NCBI RefSeq assembly: GCF_019977235.1
Contig: NZ_AP024646.1
Span: 3,596,001-3,660,000, forward strand
Direction: 5' to 3'
From: Arthrobacter sp. StoSoilB5
GTDB taxonomy: Bacteria > Actinomycetota > Actinomycetes > Actinomycetales > Micrococcaceae
Length of the DNA stretch: 64,000 bases
Positions 17,536-27,097 of the stretch are shown here, piece after piece. A model generated the notes under the pieces. It was not told the origin of the DNA and made no database searches. It saw only the letters and a program-made list of their open reading frames with translations. A program made the translations under genes and the position numbers. Each line of letters starts with the position of its first letter. Positions within the stretch are counted from its first letter, which is position 1.

Positions 17536-18579
17536 GTGAAGTGTTCGATCATTCCGCCTTACATGCTGCGAAGGATTGCTGCCCAGAGCGAACCACGGTT
17601 ATGGGCTGTTGCCCGTGCCGCGAAGGAGTCGCTCCTGCATATTAAGGATCTTCAGGCGGTCCGCGCGTCCCCGGCCCCCGCGGTGGCACCAAGCGCCCTG
17701 GCGGCCAAGCCGGGCCCACCCAAGCGCACCATCTACGACGCCGATACCTCCGAAAACCTGCCCGGCCGGGTGGTCCGCAAGGAAGGCACTGCCCCTACTG
17801 GGGACGCCGCTGCCGACGAGGCCTATGACGGCCTGGGCAGCACGCACCGACTCTATGCAGAGATCTTCGGCCGGGATTCCATCGATGGTGCCGGCCTGGC
17901 ACTGGACGCGACCGTTCACTACGGCAATCTGTACGACAATGCCTTTTGGGATGGGAACCAGATGGTCTTTGGGGATGGCGATGGTGAGATTTTCCAGCGC
18001 TTCACCAAGTCCGTCAGCGTAATCGGCCACGAGCTGGCCCACGGTGTCACTCAATTTACTGCTGGGCTCAATTACCGTAACCAGGCCGGAGCCCTGAACG
18101 AGTCCATGTCGGACGTCTTCGGGGTGCTCGTGGAGCAGTACCTGAAGCAGGAAACCACCGAGCAAGCAAGCTGGCTGATCGGCGAGGGCCTTTTTACCGA
18201 CAAGGTCCAAGGTGCGGCCTTGCGCTCGATGAAGGCCCCCGGTACCGCCTACGATGACGACATCCTGGGTAAGGACCCGCAACCTGACTCCATGGACACG
18301 TACGTTCGGACCAGTGCGGACAATGGCGGAGTGCACATCAATTCGGGCATCCCCAACAGGGCGTTCTACCTTGTTGCCTCCGAGCTGGGCGGCAACGCTT
18401 GGGGTGTGCCGGGGCAGATCTGGTACGGGACGCTCACTGGAGGGTCACTTCCGCCAGCTTGCACCTTTGGCAAGTTCGCCAAGACCACTGCGGCTACAGC
18501 TGAAGAACTTTTTGGAGTTGGTTCCGTAGAGCATGACGCCGTCCTTAAGGCGTGGGAGACTGTGAAGGTCAAGGTTTAG
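17536..18579 (+). CDS. Protealysin-type M4 metallopeptidase
   Basis: A 347-residue thermolysin-family zinc protease. It begins CSIIPPYMLRRIA, the short propeptide motif typical of protealysin-like M4 enzymes rather than the long thermolysin propeptide. The zinc site HELAHG is near residue 172 (IGHELAHGVTQFTAG), the third ligand glutamate in ALNESMSDVFG near residue 194, and the catalytic His in NGGVHINSGIPN near residue 263. No Sec signal is visible; known protealysins also lack a classical one. GTG start at 17536 chosen because GAGGGG precedes it and the propeptide motif starts there. The next gene is its emfourin-type inhibitor. Confidence 0.92.
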   Translation: MKCSIIPPYMLRRIAAQSEPRLWAVARAAKESLLHIKDLQAVRASPAPAVAPSALAAKPGPPKRTIYDADTSENLPGRVVRKEGTAPTGDAAADEAYDGLGSTHRLYAEIFGRDSIDGAGLALDATVHYGNLYDNAFWDGNQMVFGDGDGEIFQRFTKSVSVIGHELAHGVTQFTAGLNYRNQAGALNESMSDVFGVLVEQYLKQETTEQASWLIGEGLFTDKVQGAALRSMKAPGTAYDDDILGKDPQPDSMDTYVRTSADNGGVHINSGIPNRAFYLVASELGGNAWGVPGQIWYGTLTGGSLPPACTFGKFAKTTAATAEELFGVGSVEHDAVLKAWETVKVKV

Positions 18580-18660
18580 ACCAGCCGGCGGGACCGTCCG
18601 GCCACGGGCCGTCCCGCCGTCGTTGGCTAGGCCAACACGTCGAACGAGAAGCAGCCGGTC

Positions 18661-18963
18661 ATGAAAATCACCGTCCAACGCAGTGGGGGCATAGCCGCAA
18701 TGACACGCGTCTGGAGCGTGGAGGCAGTTTCTGACGATGAAAAAGAGCGCTGGCTCCCGATCGTTGAGGCATGCCCCTGGGACGAGGCAAAGAACCACGC
18801 CAGGACGGCGAACGAACCGGATCGCTTCATGTACTCCATCAGGGCAGGCCAACGGCGGGCGACGCTGCCCGAGCGCGCCGTCACAGGACCCTGGCAGGAG
18901 CTGGTGGAATGCGCCAAGGCTGAAGGCTCCGAATCCCGCGGCCGCCTGGGGGTCCGCCGCTAG
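18661..18963 (+). CDS. Emfourin-type protealysin inhibitor
   Basis: A 100-residue small protein with the family's N-terminal KITVQRSGGIAAMTR strand and a later DRFMYSIRAGQRRATLPE segment. Emfourin (M4in) proteins are encoded next to protealysin-like proteases and inhibit them by a slow tight-binding mode. Here the gene starts 81 bases after the M4 peptidase on the same strand, matching that arrangement. It ends convergently with the GlxA-type regulator, sharing the palindromic CTAG as both stops. Assignment rests on the motif and the context. Confidence 0.85.
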   Translation: MKITVQRSGGIAAMTRVWSVEAVSDDEKERWLPIVEACPWDEAKNHARTANEPDRFMYSIRAGQRRATLPERAVTGPWQELVECAKAEGSESRGRLGVRR

Positions 18964-19928
18964 ATCGCCTCGGCCAATTGCCCACGGAAGGCCCTCCGGT
19001 AACTCTGCGGACTCGTATCCAGCACCTTGGTGAAGTGGTGGCGCAGCAGAACGGAATGCCCGAACCCTGCTTCGCGGGCAATCTCATCGATATTGAGCTC
19101 CGTGGACTCCAACAGTTCCTGCGCCCGGAGCACACGCTGGGAGTTCAACCAAGCCGCAGGTGTAGTCCCTGTTTCCGCCCTGAAGCGGCGTGCGAATGTT
19201 CTGGGCGACATGTGCAACCGGCCAGCCAACTCGTTGACACTGTGTTCTTCGTCGAGGTGTTCAACCATCCACCGCAGGAGTTCCTCCATGGGCGCTGACC
19301 CACAGCGCGGCATTGGCCGGTCTATGAACTGGGCTTGGCCGCCGTCGCGATGTGGCGGGACTACCATGTCGCGCGCGATCGCGGCAGCTACGTTGGCTCC
19401 CAGCTCTACACGGACAAGATGGAGGCAGGCATCAATTCCGGCGGCAGTTCCTGCGCTGGTAATGATGGTTCCATCCTGTACATAGAGGACATTCTCATCC
19501 ACTACCACTGCCGGGTAGCGGCTCGCCAGATCCTGCGAGTAGTGCCAATGGGTGGTGCATCGCCGGCCATCAAGCAGGCCGGCCCGGGCCAACGCGTAAG
19601 CGCCGGAGCAGATGGACATCACCCACGCGCCGCGGGCGTGAGCCGCCCGGAGTGCATCCATGACAGATTCGGGGACCTCCTGGTCCCTCCCGAAGGGCGC
19701 CATGATGACGAGGTCAGCATCAGCAGCAGCCTCCAGTCCAAGGTCGACGTGCAACGAGAGCCCGGACTTCATTCGAATGTCCCCCGGTTCCGGCGCGCAC
19801 ACCCTGAAGTCGAAAGCAGGTACGCCTGCGCCACGGTCAGATCTATCGATTCCGAAGACCTCAAAGGCCGTACCGAACTCGAAGATCGAGAAGTTGGGGA
19901 CAACTATCACGGCTACTGACTTCAACAT
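18960..19928 (-). CDS. GlxA family transcriptional regulator (DJ-1/PfpI plus AraC)
   Basis: A 322-residue regulator. The N-terminal DJ-1/PfpI-like domain (about 1-190) has the cysteine elbow MSICSGAYALARAGLL near residue 105. The C-terminal AraC-type domain has two helix-turn-helix units (VNELAGRLHMSPRTFARRF near 237 and IDEIAREAGFGHSVLLRHHF near 285). These regulators usually sense small amino or amide compounds and activate neighbouring catabolic genes. The ligand cannot be inferred here. The divergent neighbour is only a 56-residue membrane peptide gene at 20010. Confidence 0.93.
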   Translation of the reverse strand: MLKSVAVIVVPNFSIFEFGTAFEVFGIDRSDRGAGVPAFDFRVCAPEPGDIRMKSGLSLHVDLGLEAAADADLVIMAPFGRDQEVPESVMDALRAAHARGAWVMSICSGAYALARAGLLDGRRCTTHWHYSQDLASRYPAVVVDENVLYVQDGTIITSAGTAAGIDACLHLVRVELGANVAAAIARDMVVPPHRDGGQAQFIDRPMPRCGSAPMEELLRWMVEHLDEEHSVNELAGRLHMSPRTFARRFRAETGTTPAAWLNSQRVLRAQELLESTELNIDEIAREAGFGHSVLLRHHFTKVLDTSPQSYRRAFRGQLAEAI

Positions 19929-20009
19929 ATCTCAAGTGTGGCAGAAAATTGTCTAAATGGGGCATTTCTGCCACTGTTTCCTGGATGTCCCCCGGAGAAG
20001 GATGGAGGC

Positions 20010-20180
20010 ATGGAAATCTTCGGAATCATCCTCTTCATCGTCCTAGTCACTGCTGTCGCCGCCACCTTGGGCGCCCTCTTGAAGGACGGCCGCGGCCACA
20101 ACCCGCCCGTCAACTCCAAGGAGCCTTGGAGCGCCTTTGATGCTCCCAGCACGCCGTATTGGAATCCACGTATCTACTAG
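20010..20180 (+). CDS. Small single-pass membrane protein
   Basis: A 56-residue protein from ATG 20010 with a good ribosome site (GGATGGAGGC just upstream). Residues 3-25 are a single hydrophobic helix (IFGIILFIVLVTAVAATLGA), followed by a short polar, Pro/Asn/Trp-rich tail (DGRGHNPPVNSKEPW, ending YWNPRIY). I do not recognise the family. It is divergent from the GlxA-type regulator, which might control it. Confidence 0.65.
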   Translation: MEIFGIILFIVLVTAVAATLGALLKDGRGHNPPVNSKEPWSAFDAPSTPYWNPRIY

Positions 20181-20228
20181 CCGCCACCGGCAGCGCACTG
20201 GAAGCACTCAGCAACGGCCCATCCCACC

Positions 20229-20278
20229 GACGCCCGTCCTTCACGGAATTCATCAGGATTTCCTGAACGACGGGCGTC
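20229..20278. repeat. Inverted repeat upstream of hrpA
   Basis: Arms GACGCCCGTC (20229-20238) and GACGGGCGTC (20269-20278), perfectly complementary, 30 bases apart, between the small membrane protein gene and hrpA. It may form a long-loop hairpin. There is no T run, so it is not a clear terminator. Confidence 0.6.
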
Positions 20279-20386
20279 CCTATGCGCCCCGCTTCCAGCG
20301 CTGCTGTTGAAGGACTGCCGGGCCTGCCTGACATGTGACGGGGACAGCGGACGTTGGCGAGAAGCCACAGTAGACTGGCAGCAGCC

Positions 20387-23300
20387 ATGACACTTCATAT
20401 TTCCTACCCCGCTGAGCTGCCGGTATCCGAGCGCCGCGAGGATCTGATGGCGGCGATCGCCGCAAACCAGGTGACCATCATTGCCGGCGAAACCGGCTCG
20501 GGCAAAACCACCCAGATCCCCAAGATGTGCTTGGAACTCGGCTTGGGCGATAAAGGCCTGGTCGGCCACACGCAGCCACGCCGACTGGCGGCCCGGACCG
20601 TTGCAGAGCGCATAGCGTCGGAGCTGGACGTCGAGATTGGCCAGGAAGTCGGTTTCCAGGTCCGTTTCACTGGGGAGGTCAGCGCATCAACCAAAATCAA
20701 GCTCATGACCGATGGCATCCTCCTTGCCGAGATCCAACGGGACAAGCTCCTGCGAAGGTACAGCGCCATCATCATTGACGAGGCCCACGAGCGCAGCCTC
20801 AACATCGACTTCATCCTGGGATATCTCAAGCGGATCCTGCCCCAGCGGCCCGACCTGAAAATTATCATCACCTCGGCCACCATCGATCCTGAACGCTTCG
20901 CAAAGCACTTCGGCACGGAGGAATCCCCCGCGCCCATCATCGAGGTTTCCGGCCGCACCTACCCGGTAGAGATTCGGTATCGGCCCTTGTCACAGCCTGC
21001 CGGCGCGGACGAGGACAGCTCCGACGACGAACTGGAAGAGGACCGGGACCCACTGGATGCAGTCTGTGACGCCGTGGATGAGCTGGCCAAGGAAGCACCC
21101 GGCGACATCCTCGTTTTCTTCTCCGGCGAGCGCGAAATCCGCGACGCCGCCGAGGCCATCAATGGCCGCATACAGACCAACCGACGCCTCGCCGGCACTG
21201 AAGTCCTGCCTCTCTTTGCCAGGTTGAGCCTGCAGGAGCAGCATCGGGTCTTCAATCCCGGTGGAAAGCGGCGCATCATCCTCGCCACGAACGTCGCGGA
21301 AACCTCGCTGACTGTCCCCGGCATCAAATACGTGATCGATACCGGCACGGCCCGCATCTCGCGGTACTCGCACCGGACCAAGGTCCAACGGCTACCGATC
21401 GAACGCGTGTCCCAAGCCTCGGCGAACCAGCGGTCCGGGCGTTGTGGCCGCGTGTCCGAGGGTATTGCCATCCGCCTCTACTCCGAAGAGGACTTTGAGT
21501 CCCGCCCGCAGTTCACGGACCCGGAGATCCTGCGGACCAACCTTGCCGCCGTTATTCTCCAGATGACGGCCATGGGTGTTGCCCGCGGTCCCAAAGACGT
21601 TGAGAACTTCCCGTTCGTGGAACCGCCTGATTCCCGCGCCATTAACGACGGCGTCACCCTACTGCGCGAACTGGGCGCCCTCAGCCCGGCGACAACGGGC
21701 ACGCCTGCGTCCAAAGATCCCCGCGGTAACCGTCCGGGCGGCAGTGGCCTGACCGCCGTCGGGCAGAAGCTTGCCCAACTGCCGGTGGACCCCCGGCTCG
21801 GCCGCATGATTGTCGAAGCCGGAAAGCGCGGGTGTGTCCGCGAAGTCATGATCCTGGCGGCAGCCCTTACCATCCAGGATCCACGCGAAAGGCCGACCGA
21901 CAAGCAGCAGCTCGCCTCGGAGAAACACGCGCGGTTCCGGGACGAGAACTCGGACTTCACCGGCTTCCTCAACCTGTGGAACTACGTCCAGGAGAAGCAG
22001 CGCGAGTTGTCCTCCACACAGTTCCGGCGACTGTGCCGTAACGAGTTCATCAACTATCTTCGCGTCCGTGAGTGGCAGGACCTTTTCACCCAGCTTCGCC
22101 AACTCGCCAAGCCCCTGGGCATCACGCTGGACAATAAGCGTGAAGCTGACCCCGTAGGCAACCACGAGGGGATCCACATCAGCCTGCTGTCAGGCCTGCT
22201 GAGCCACATCGGCCTCCTTGATGAGCGCAAGCGGGAATACGCGGGCGCCCGCGGCAGCCGCTTCGCGATCTTCCCCGGCTCTGCCCTGTTCAAGAAATCT
22301 CCTGCATTCGTCATGGCCGCCGAGCTGGTGGAAACGAGCCGCTTGTGGGCACGGGTAGCTGCCAGGTTCGATCCTTTGTGGGTGGAGCAGGTAGCCCCGG
22401 ACCTCGTGAAGCGCTCCTACAGCGAGCCCCATTGGTCCGCACGGCAGGGCTCTGTGATGGCCCACGAGAAAGTCACGCTGTACGGCGTGCCAATCATCCC
22501 AAACCGGCGGGTCAACTACGGCCGCATCGATCCGGAATTGTCCCGTGAACTCTTCATCCGCCACGCACTGGTGGAGGGCGAGTGGAAGACCCACCACAAG
22601 TTCTTCCACCGCAACCGCGCGCTCCTGCAGGAGATCGAGGAGCTTGAGACCAGAATGCGCCGGCGGGACATTCTTGTGGATGACCAGACGCTCTTCGAGT
22701 TCTATGACGCCCGGGTGGGCAAGGACGTCGTGTCTGAAAGGCATTTCGACAAATGGTGGAAGGAGGCCCGCCAAGCGGATCCTGCGCTGCTGGACTTCGA
22801 CCAATCGCTGTTGATGAGCGAGGACGCCGAGGCCCTGGATGATTCCGCCTACCCCAAGACGTGGCTGCACAAGGGATTCGAACTCCCCCTGAGCTATGAG
22901 TTCCACCCGGTAGCTCCCGGGTCTGCTCCGAATCCCTCCGACGGCGTCACCGCAGAGGTTCCGGTGTTATTCCTGAACCAATTGGACGATGCACCATTCC
23001 GGTGGCAGATTCCGGGACAACGCGTGGAGCTGGTCACGGCGCTCATCAAATCCCTCCCGAAGCAGGTCCGGAAGAACTTTGTGCCTGCACCTGACGTTGC
23101 CCGCCAGGCTACCGCAGCCTTGGAAAAGGACTTCGACCCCGCCACGGACGAGCTCGAGCCATCCTTGGAGCTGGTTCTTCGCCGGCTTCGCGGGCACATC
23201 ATCCCACCGGGATCATGGAATTGGGAGGCAGTGCCTCCCCACCTTCGGGTGAGCTTCAAGGTGGTGGACAGCAAGGGCAAGGTCCTCGATGAAGGCAAGG

Positions 23301-24418
23301 ACCTGCCACAGCTGCAGGAAAAGCTGGCCCCGGCGACTCGTCGGGCAATCGCAGAGTCGCTCGGCGCGACACCGGCGACGACGGCCCCGGGCAAGGGTGG
23401 CAAAGGAACCGGAAGGCCGGGCGCGTCAAACGGAAAAGCGGCCGGGGCCAGTTCAGAAGGCGGGTCAAGTTCGGCGGCCGGCGCCAGGTTGAGCCCTGAT
23501 GCACATCATGGCGTGCACCCCGACGCCTCCCCTGCTCCTGGAGTTGTTGCCGAACGCACTGGGATCACCGAGTGGGATTTCGGGACCGTGGAGCGCCAAG
23601 TCACCCGAACGGTCAAGGGACACGCCGTCACCGGCTTCCCGGCGATCGTGGATGAGGGTACATCTGTAGCCCTCCGCGTCTTCCAAACCCGGCAAGAGCA
23701 GGAAGCTGCCATGCGTGGTGGGGTGATCCGGCTCCTGGCACTGCGAATCCCCGCCCCGGACCGATACGTGCTGGAGCATCTGAGCAATACGGAGAAGCTG
23801 ACGTTCAGCCAAAACCCACACGGCTCCGTCAGTGCCCTGATCGCAGACTGCGCCCTCGCCGCCATCGACAAACTGACGCCAGAGGCACTTCCTTGGGATA
23901 AAGAAGCCTTTGATGCGTTGTATGAAGTAGTCCGCGCTGAGCTGATAGATACGGTATTTACGGTGACAGCCGTCGTCGAACGCATCCTGGCGAGCACGCG
24001 CAGGATCCAGAAGCAGCTGAAGTCCAGTGCCAGCCTGCCCCTCATCAGCGCCCTGAATGACATGAAGAGCCAACTGGAACAGTTGGTCTTTCCGGGCTTT
24101 GTGGCACAGACGGGCTACGCGCAGCTGAGCCAGCTCCCGCGGTACCTGCAAGCGATCGAGAAGCGGCTGGAGAAGCTCCCGGGCAACGTGCAACGCGATG
24201 GACTGAATATGGCAATCGTTCAGGCGCTGGAGGATGACTACGACGACGCTGTGTCAGCGTTGCACGCTGGACGCCGGGCAGGGGCGGAGTTAACCCGGGT
24301 GCGCTGGATGATCGAGGAACTGCGCGTCAGCCTCTTCGCCGTCGAATTGGGTACGGCCTACTCGGTCTCCGAGAAGCGAATCCGAACGGTCCTCAACCAG
24401 GCCTTGGCGCCTGCCTAG
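20387..24418 (+). CDS. hrpA: ATP-dependent RNA helicase HrpA
   Basis: A 1343-residue DEAH-box helicase. Walker A is in IIAGETGSGKTTQIPK near residue 29, the DEAH box in IIIDEAHERSLNIDF near 127, motif III SATIDPERF near 163, and motif VI QRSGRCGRVSEG near 347. Winged-helix, ratchet and OB-fold regions follow, and the long DUF3418 C-terminal part is typical of HrpA. A Gly/Ala/Ser-rich low-complexity linker sits near residues 1000-1045. ATG 20387 is preferred over upstream alternatives because the helicase core starts directly after it. In E. coli HrpA resolves stalled ribosomes and processes mRNA. It ends convergently with the HIT gene. Confidence 0.95.
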   Translation: MTLHISYPAELPVSERREDLMAAIAANQVTIIAGETGSGKTTQIPKMCLELGLGDKGLVGHTQPRRLAARTVAERIASELDVEIGQEVGFQVRFTGEVSASTKIKLMTDGILLAEIQRDKLLRRYSAIIIDEAHERSLNIDFILGYLKRILPQRPDLKIIITSATIDPERFAKHFGTEESPAPIIEVSGRTYPVEIRYRPLSQPAGADEDSSDDELEEDRDPLDAVCDAVDELAKEAPGDILVFFSGEREIRDAAEAINGRIQTNRRLAGTEVLPLFARLSLQEQHRVFNPGGKRRIILATNVAETSLTVPGIKYVIDTGTARISRYSHRTKVQRLPIERVSQASANQRSGRCGRVSEGIAIRLYSEEDFESRPQFTDPEILRTNLAAVILQMTAMGVARGPKDVENFPFVEPPDSRAINDGVTLLRELGALSPATTGTPASKDPRGNRPGGSGLTAVGQKLAQLPVDPRLGRMIVEAGKRGCVREVMILAAALTIQDPRERPTDKQQLASEKHARFRDENSDFTGFLNLWNYVQEKQRELSSTQFRRLCRNEFINYLRVREWQDLFTQLRQLAKPLGITLDNKREADPVGNHEGIHISLLSGLLSHIGLLDERKREYAGARGSRFAIFPGSALFKKSPAFVMAAELVETSRLWARVAARFDPLWVEQVAPDLVKRSYSEPHWSARQGSVMAHEKVTLYGVPIIPNRRVNYGRIDPELSRELFIRHALVEGEWKTHHKFFHRNRALLQEIEELETRMRRRDILVDDQTLFEFYDARVGKDVVSERHFDKWWKEARQADPALLDFDQSLLMSEDAEALDDSAYPKTWLHKGFELPLSYEFHPVAPGSAPNPSDGVTAEVPVLFLNQLDDAPFRWQIPGQRVELVTALIKSLPKQVRKNFVPAPDVARQATAALEKDFDPATDELEPSLELVLRRLRGHIIPPGSWNWEAVPPHLRVSFKVVDSKGKVLDEGKDLPQLQEKLAPATRRAIAESLGATPATTAPGKGGKGTGRPGASNGKAAGASSEGGSSSAAGARLSPDAHHGVHPDASPAPGVVAERTGITEWDFGTVERQVTRTVKGHAVTGFPAIVDEGTSVALRVFQTRQEQEAAMRGGVIRLLALRIPAPDRYVLEHLSNTEKLTFSQNPHGSVSALIADCALAAIDKLTPEALPWDKEAFDALYEVVRAELIDTVFTVTAVVERILASTRRIQKQLKSSASLPLISALNDMKSQLEQLVFPGFVAQTGYAQLSQLPRYLQAIEKRLEKLPGNVQRDGLNMAIVQALEDDYDDAVSALHAGRRAGAELTRVRWMIEELRVSLFAVELGTAYSVSEKRIRTVLNQALAPA

Positions 24419-24451
24419 GTCCGGCCGCCTGCTTAGGTCCGACTTAAAAGC

Positions 24452-24484
24452 AACCCGGCGGTGCTGATTCAGCACCGCCGGGTT
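24452..24484. terminator. Bidirectional hairpin between hrpA and HIT gene
   Basis: A perfect 14-base stem (24452-24465 with 24471-24484), loop GATTC, between convergent genes. Short AT-rich flanks on both sides suggest use by both. Confidence 0.85.
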
Positions 24485-24500
24485 AACTTGTCTGGAACGC

Positions 24501-24929
24501 TCAGTCCTCGGGCACGAAGCTTTCGTGGCCGGCAGCCCGCAAGGCAGCGCGGAGCTTCACGGCCGTGGCATCCATGACCGCAGGATCCGGGTTATGGTCC
24601 ACGTTGTGCACCTCAAAGTCCGCCATTGAATAGGCGGGCCAGATGTGCACGTGCAAGTGCTCAACCTCGAAGCCTTCCATCAGGACGCCCACGCGCTTGG
24701 CACTGAAGAGCTCTTCCTGGACCTTGCCGATGCTCTGGGCAACGTCCATAACCTTGGCCAACAGCTCCGGGCTGGCGTGCGTCCAGGAATCCACTTCCTC
24801 ACGAGGCACCACCAGCGTGTGGCCCGGCGTGATCGGGGCGATGGTCAGGAAAGCCACAACGTCCTCGTCCTTCCAGACGAAGCGGCCTGGGATTTCCCCA
24901 TTGATGATCTTGGTGAACAGCGTGCTCAT
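24501..24929 (-). CDS. HIT family protein
   Basis: A 142-residue histidine-triad nucleotide hydrolase or transferase, usually acting on AMP-linked compounds. The active-site triad is VEHLHVHIWPAYS near residue 90, and the N-terminus IINGEIPGRFVWKDEDVVAF is typical of the HinT/HIT branch. Its ATG overlaps the stop of the upstream alcohol dehydrogenase by 4 bases, so the two, together with the sulfurtransferase, form one unit. The physiological substrate is unknown. Confidence 0.94.
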   Translation of the reverse strand: MSTLFTKIINGEIPGRFVWKDEDVVAFLTIAPITPGHTLVVPREEVDSWTHASPELLAKVMDVAQSIGKVQEELFSAKRVGVLMEGFEVEHLHVHIWPAYSMADFEVHNVDHNPDPAVMDATAVKLRAALRAAGHESFVPED

Positions 24930-26074
24930 GCATCTGCCCTTTCTGACGGTTCCTGAAGTGTTGCGGTGTCCAGCACGAAACGGTACTTTACGTCCCCGGC
25001 CACCATGCGGTCGTACGCTTCATTGAGCTGTTCGGCGCCTACGATCTCAATGTCGCTGGCAACTCCATGCGCGGCGCAGAAGTCGAGCATCTCCTGGGTT
25101 TCCCCGATCCCGCCAATCAGCGAACCTGTATAGGCCAATCGACGGCGTATCAGGAGCCCCGGGCTGACGGGCGGCATGTCTTCACCCGGCAGTCCAAGCT
25201 GGAAAAGTGCTCCATCAAGCCGCAGCGTGCGGAAGTAGGGGTTGAGGTCGTGTGGCGCGGCGACGGTGTCAATCATGACATCGATGCTGCGGTTGGCACC
25301 CGCCATGGCCTCGGGGTCCTTCGAGAACACCACGTGGTCCGCTCCCAATTCCCGTGCGGCGCCGAACTTCGCTTCAGAAGTGGTAAACACAGTTACCTCC
25401 GCGCCCATGGCCTTGGCGATCTTGACGGCCATGTGGCCCAAGCCGCCAAGCCCCACCACTCCCACCGAATCTCCCGCTTCGACGTCGAAATACCTCAACG
25501 GCGAATAAGTGGTGATTCCGGCGCACAACAGCGGAGCGGCGGCCGCGGCGTCCAGGGCTTCAGGGATGCGCAGCACGAAGCGCCGGTCAACCACCACCGA
25601 CGTCGAATATCCGCCCTGCGTGATTGCGCCGCCATTGCGCGGGTCCGGAACTCCGTACGTGCCAACATTGCCCCGCTCGCAGTACTGCTCCAGTCCTTCC
25701 AGGCAGCTCTCGCATTCGCGGCAGGAATCCACCAGGCAGCCAACGCCGACACGGTCACCAGGAACGAAACCCTGCACTGCGGCGCCGACTCGGGTAACCC
25801 GGCCAACGATCTCGTGGCCCGGGACCAGCGGATAGGGTGGCAAACGCCATTCACCACGTGTCGCATGAACATCCGAGTGGCAAAGACCGCAAAACTCGAT
25901 CGCGATCTCCACATCGTCTTCCTTCGGCGCCCTTCGCGCCACGGTCAGCGGTACCAGTCCGCTGTCCGGGGAGGTGGCACCAAACGCTGCCGCGAGCGTG
26001 GATCCTGCCAGTTCCGATGATTGCACGGGGATTGGCTTCGCTAGGGGCGGGGGCACGGGGCGTCCAGGCGTCAT
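24926..26074 (-). CDS. Zinc-dependent NAD(P) alcohol dehydrogenase (AdhA/YahK-like)
   Basis: A 382-residue medium-chain dehydrogenase. The catalytic-zinc ligands lie in FCGLCHSDVHATRGEW near residue 60 and PLVPGHEIVGRV near 84. The structural-zinc cysteines are in CRECESCLEGLEQYC near 121. The cofactor loop is VGVVGLGGLGHMAVKIA near 206. It resembles cinnamyl-alcohol or aldehyde reductases (YahK type) that reduce aldehydes with NADPH. The start overlaps the stop of the sulfurtransferase by 4 bases and its own stop overlaps the HIT gene, so it is translationally coupled on both sides. Substrate not inferable. Confidence 0.93.
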   Translation of the reverse strand: MTPGRPVPPPLAKPIPVQSSELAGSTLAAAFGATSPDSGLVPLTVARRAPKEDDVEIAIEFCGLCHSDVHATRGEWRLPPYPLVPGHEIVGRVTRVGAAVQGFVPGDRVGVGCLVDSCRECESCLEGLEQYCERGNVGTYGVPDPRNGGAITQGGYSTSVVVDRRFVLRIPEALDAAAAAPLLCAGITTYSPLRYFDVEAGDSVGVVGLGGLGHMAVKIAKAMGAEVTVFTTSEAKFGAARELGADHVVFSKDPEAMAGANRSIDVMIDTVAAPHDLNPYFRTLRLDGALFQLGLPGEDMPPVSPGLLIRRRLAYTGSLIGGIGETQEMLDFCAAHGVASDIEIVGAEQLNEAYDRMVAGDVKYRFVLDTATLQEPSERADA

Positions 26075-27000
26075 GATCCGACGCTACTCCCGGCAACGGC
26101 GCTTGTGCCACTTGGGCGGCGGGCGATTGGGGTATCCCCATCCTTCGCCTCGCGTTCAGCCTCGAACGGTTCACTGCCAACGGCTACGGGATTGTCCGCA
26201 TTGTTTGACCATTGCGAAAACGAACCCGGGAAGAGCGCCGCTGAATATCCGGCAAGTTCCAGGGCGGCGACCTGATGCGAGGCCGTTACGCCGGAACCGC
26301 AATACACAGCGACGTTGGCGGAGGCGTCAACTCCCAATTCAGCGAAGCGCCTGCGCAATTCCTCCGCTGGCAGGAACGTGCCTTCCGCGGTGACGTTTCC
26401 GGTGGTCGGTGCGCTCACAGCGCCCGGAATATGTCCGGCACGGGGATCGATCGGTTCGATTTCGCCCCGGTACCGTTCCCCGGCCCGTGCATCCAGCAGT
26501 ACGCCTTGTTCATGCCAGTGCGCAGCTTCCTCCTCGGTGATCGTCGGCATGTTGCCGCCGCCCAGGGTGACATTCCCGACGTCGGGAGTCACCTCGCCTG
26601 CCTCCGTCGGGTGACCTTCCGCGCGCCAAGCGGCCAGGCCGCCGTCGAGCAGGTAGACGTTTTCCACGCCTGCGTTCCTCAGCATCCACCAGGCTCGGGC
26701 CGCGGCCATGCTGCCACTGTCGTCGTACGCGACTACGGTGTCGCCGTCGTTGATCCCCCATCGTCGCGCGGCAACCTGGAAGCTGTCCACGGACGGAAGG
26801 GGATGGCGGCCCAAGGCGGGCTGCGCGTGGTCCGCGAGTTCGCTGGGCAGGTCCACAAAAACCGCACCTGGCAGATGGCCTTCCAAGTACCGGCTACGTC
26901 CATCCGTTCTCCCCAGGACCCATCGAACGTCCAGGAGTATGGTCCGCACGCCCGCCGCGAGCCGCCGGTGTACTTCGGACGCGTCCATCAGAATGGTCAT
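26071..27000 (-). CDS. Sulfurtransferase, SseA type
   Basis: A two-domain rhodanese-like enzyme of 309 residues from ATG 27000, chosen for the GGAG ribosome site just upstream; a longer frame upstream has no such site and composition unlike the family. Domain 1 has [12 protein letters not shown] and [14 protein letters not shown]. Domain 2 carries the active-site loop [21 protein letters not shown] near residue 237; CGSGVTA is the 3-mercaptopyruvate sulfurtransferase signature rather than the thiosulfate type. It is divergent from the Cds1-like gene across about 97 bases, pairing two cysteine and sulfur catabolic enzymes. Confidence 0.92.
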   Translation of the reverse strand: MTILMDASEVHRRLAAGVRTILLDVRWVLGRTDGRSRYLEGHLPGAVFVDLPSELADHAQPALGRHPLPSVDSFQVAARRWGINDGDTVVAYDDSGSMAAARAWWMLRNAGVENVYLLDGGLAAWRAEGHPTEAGEVTPDVGNVTLGGGNMPTITEEEAAHWHEQGVLLDARAGERYRGEIEPIDPRAGHIPGAVSAPTTGNVTAEGTFLPAEELRRRFAELGVDASANVAVYCGSGVTASHQVAALELAGYSAALFPGSFSQWSNNADNPVAVGSEPFEAEREAKDGDTPIARRPSGTSAVAGSSVGS

Positions 27001-27097
27001 CTGCTCTCCTTCAGGTCTGAGTGCGTGGGCGCTCTGCCACCCTTGCCAGTCTTCCAGCCTAGTCTTGTGTTCCCTACCGCGCCGGTACGCTTGTCCG

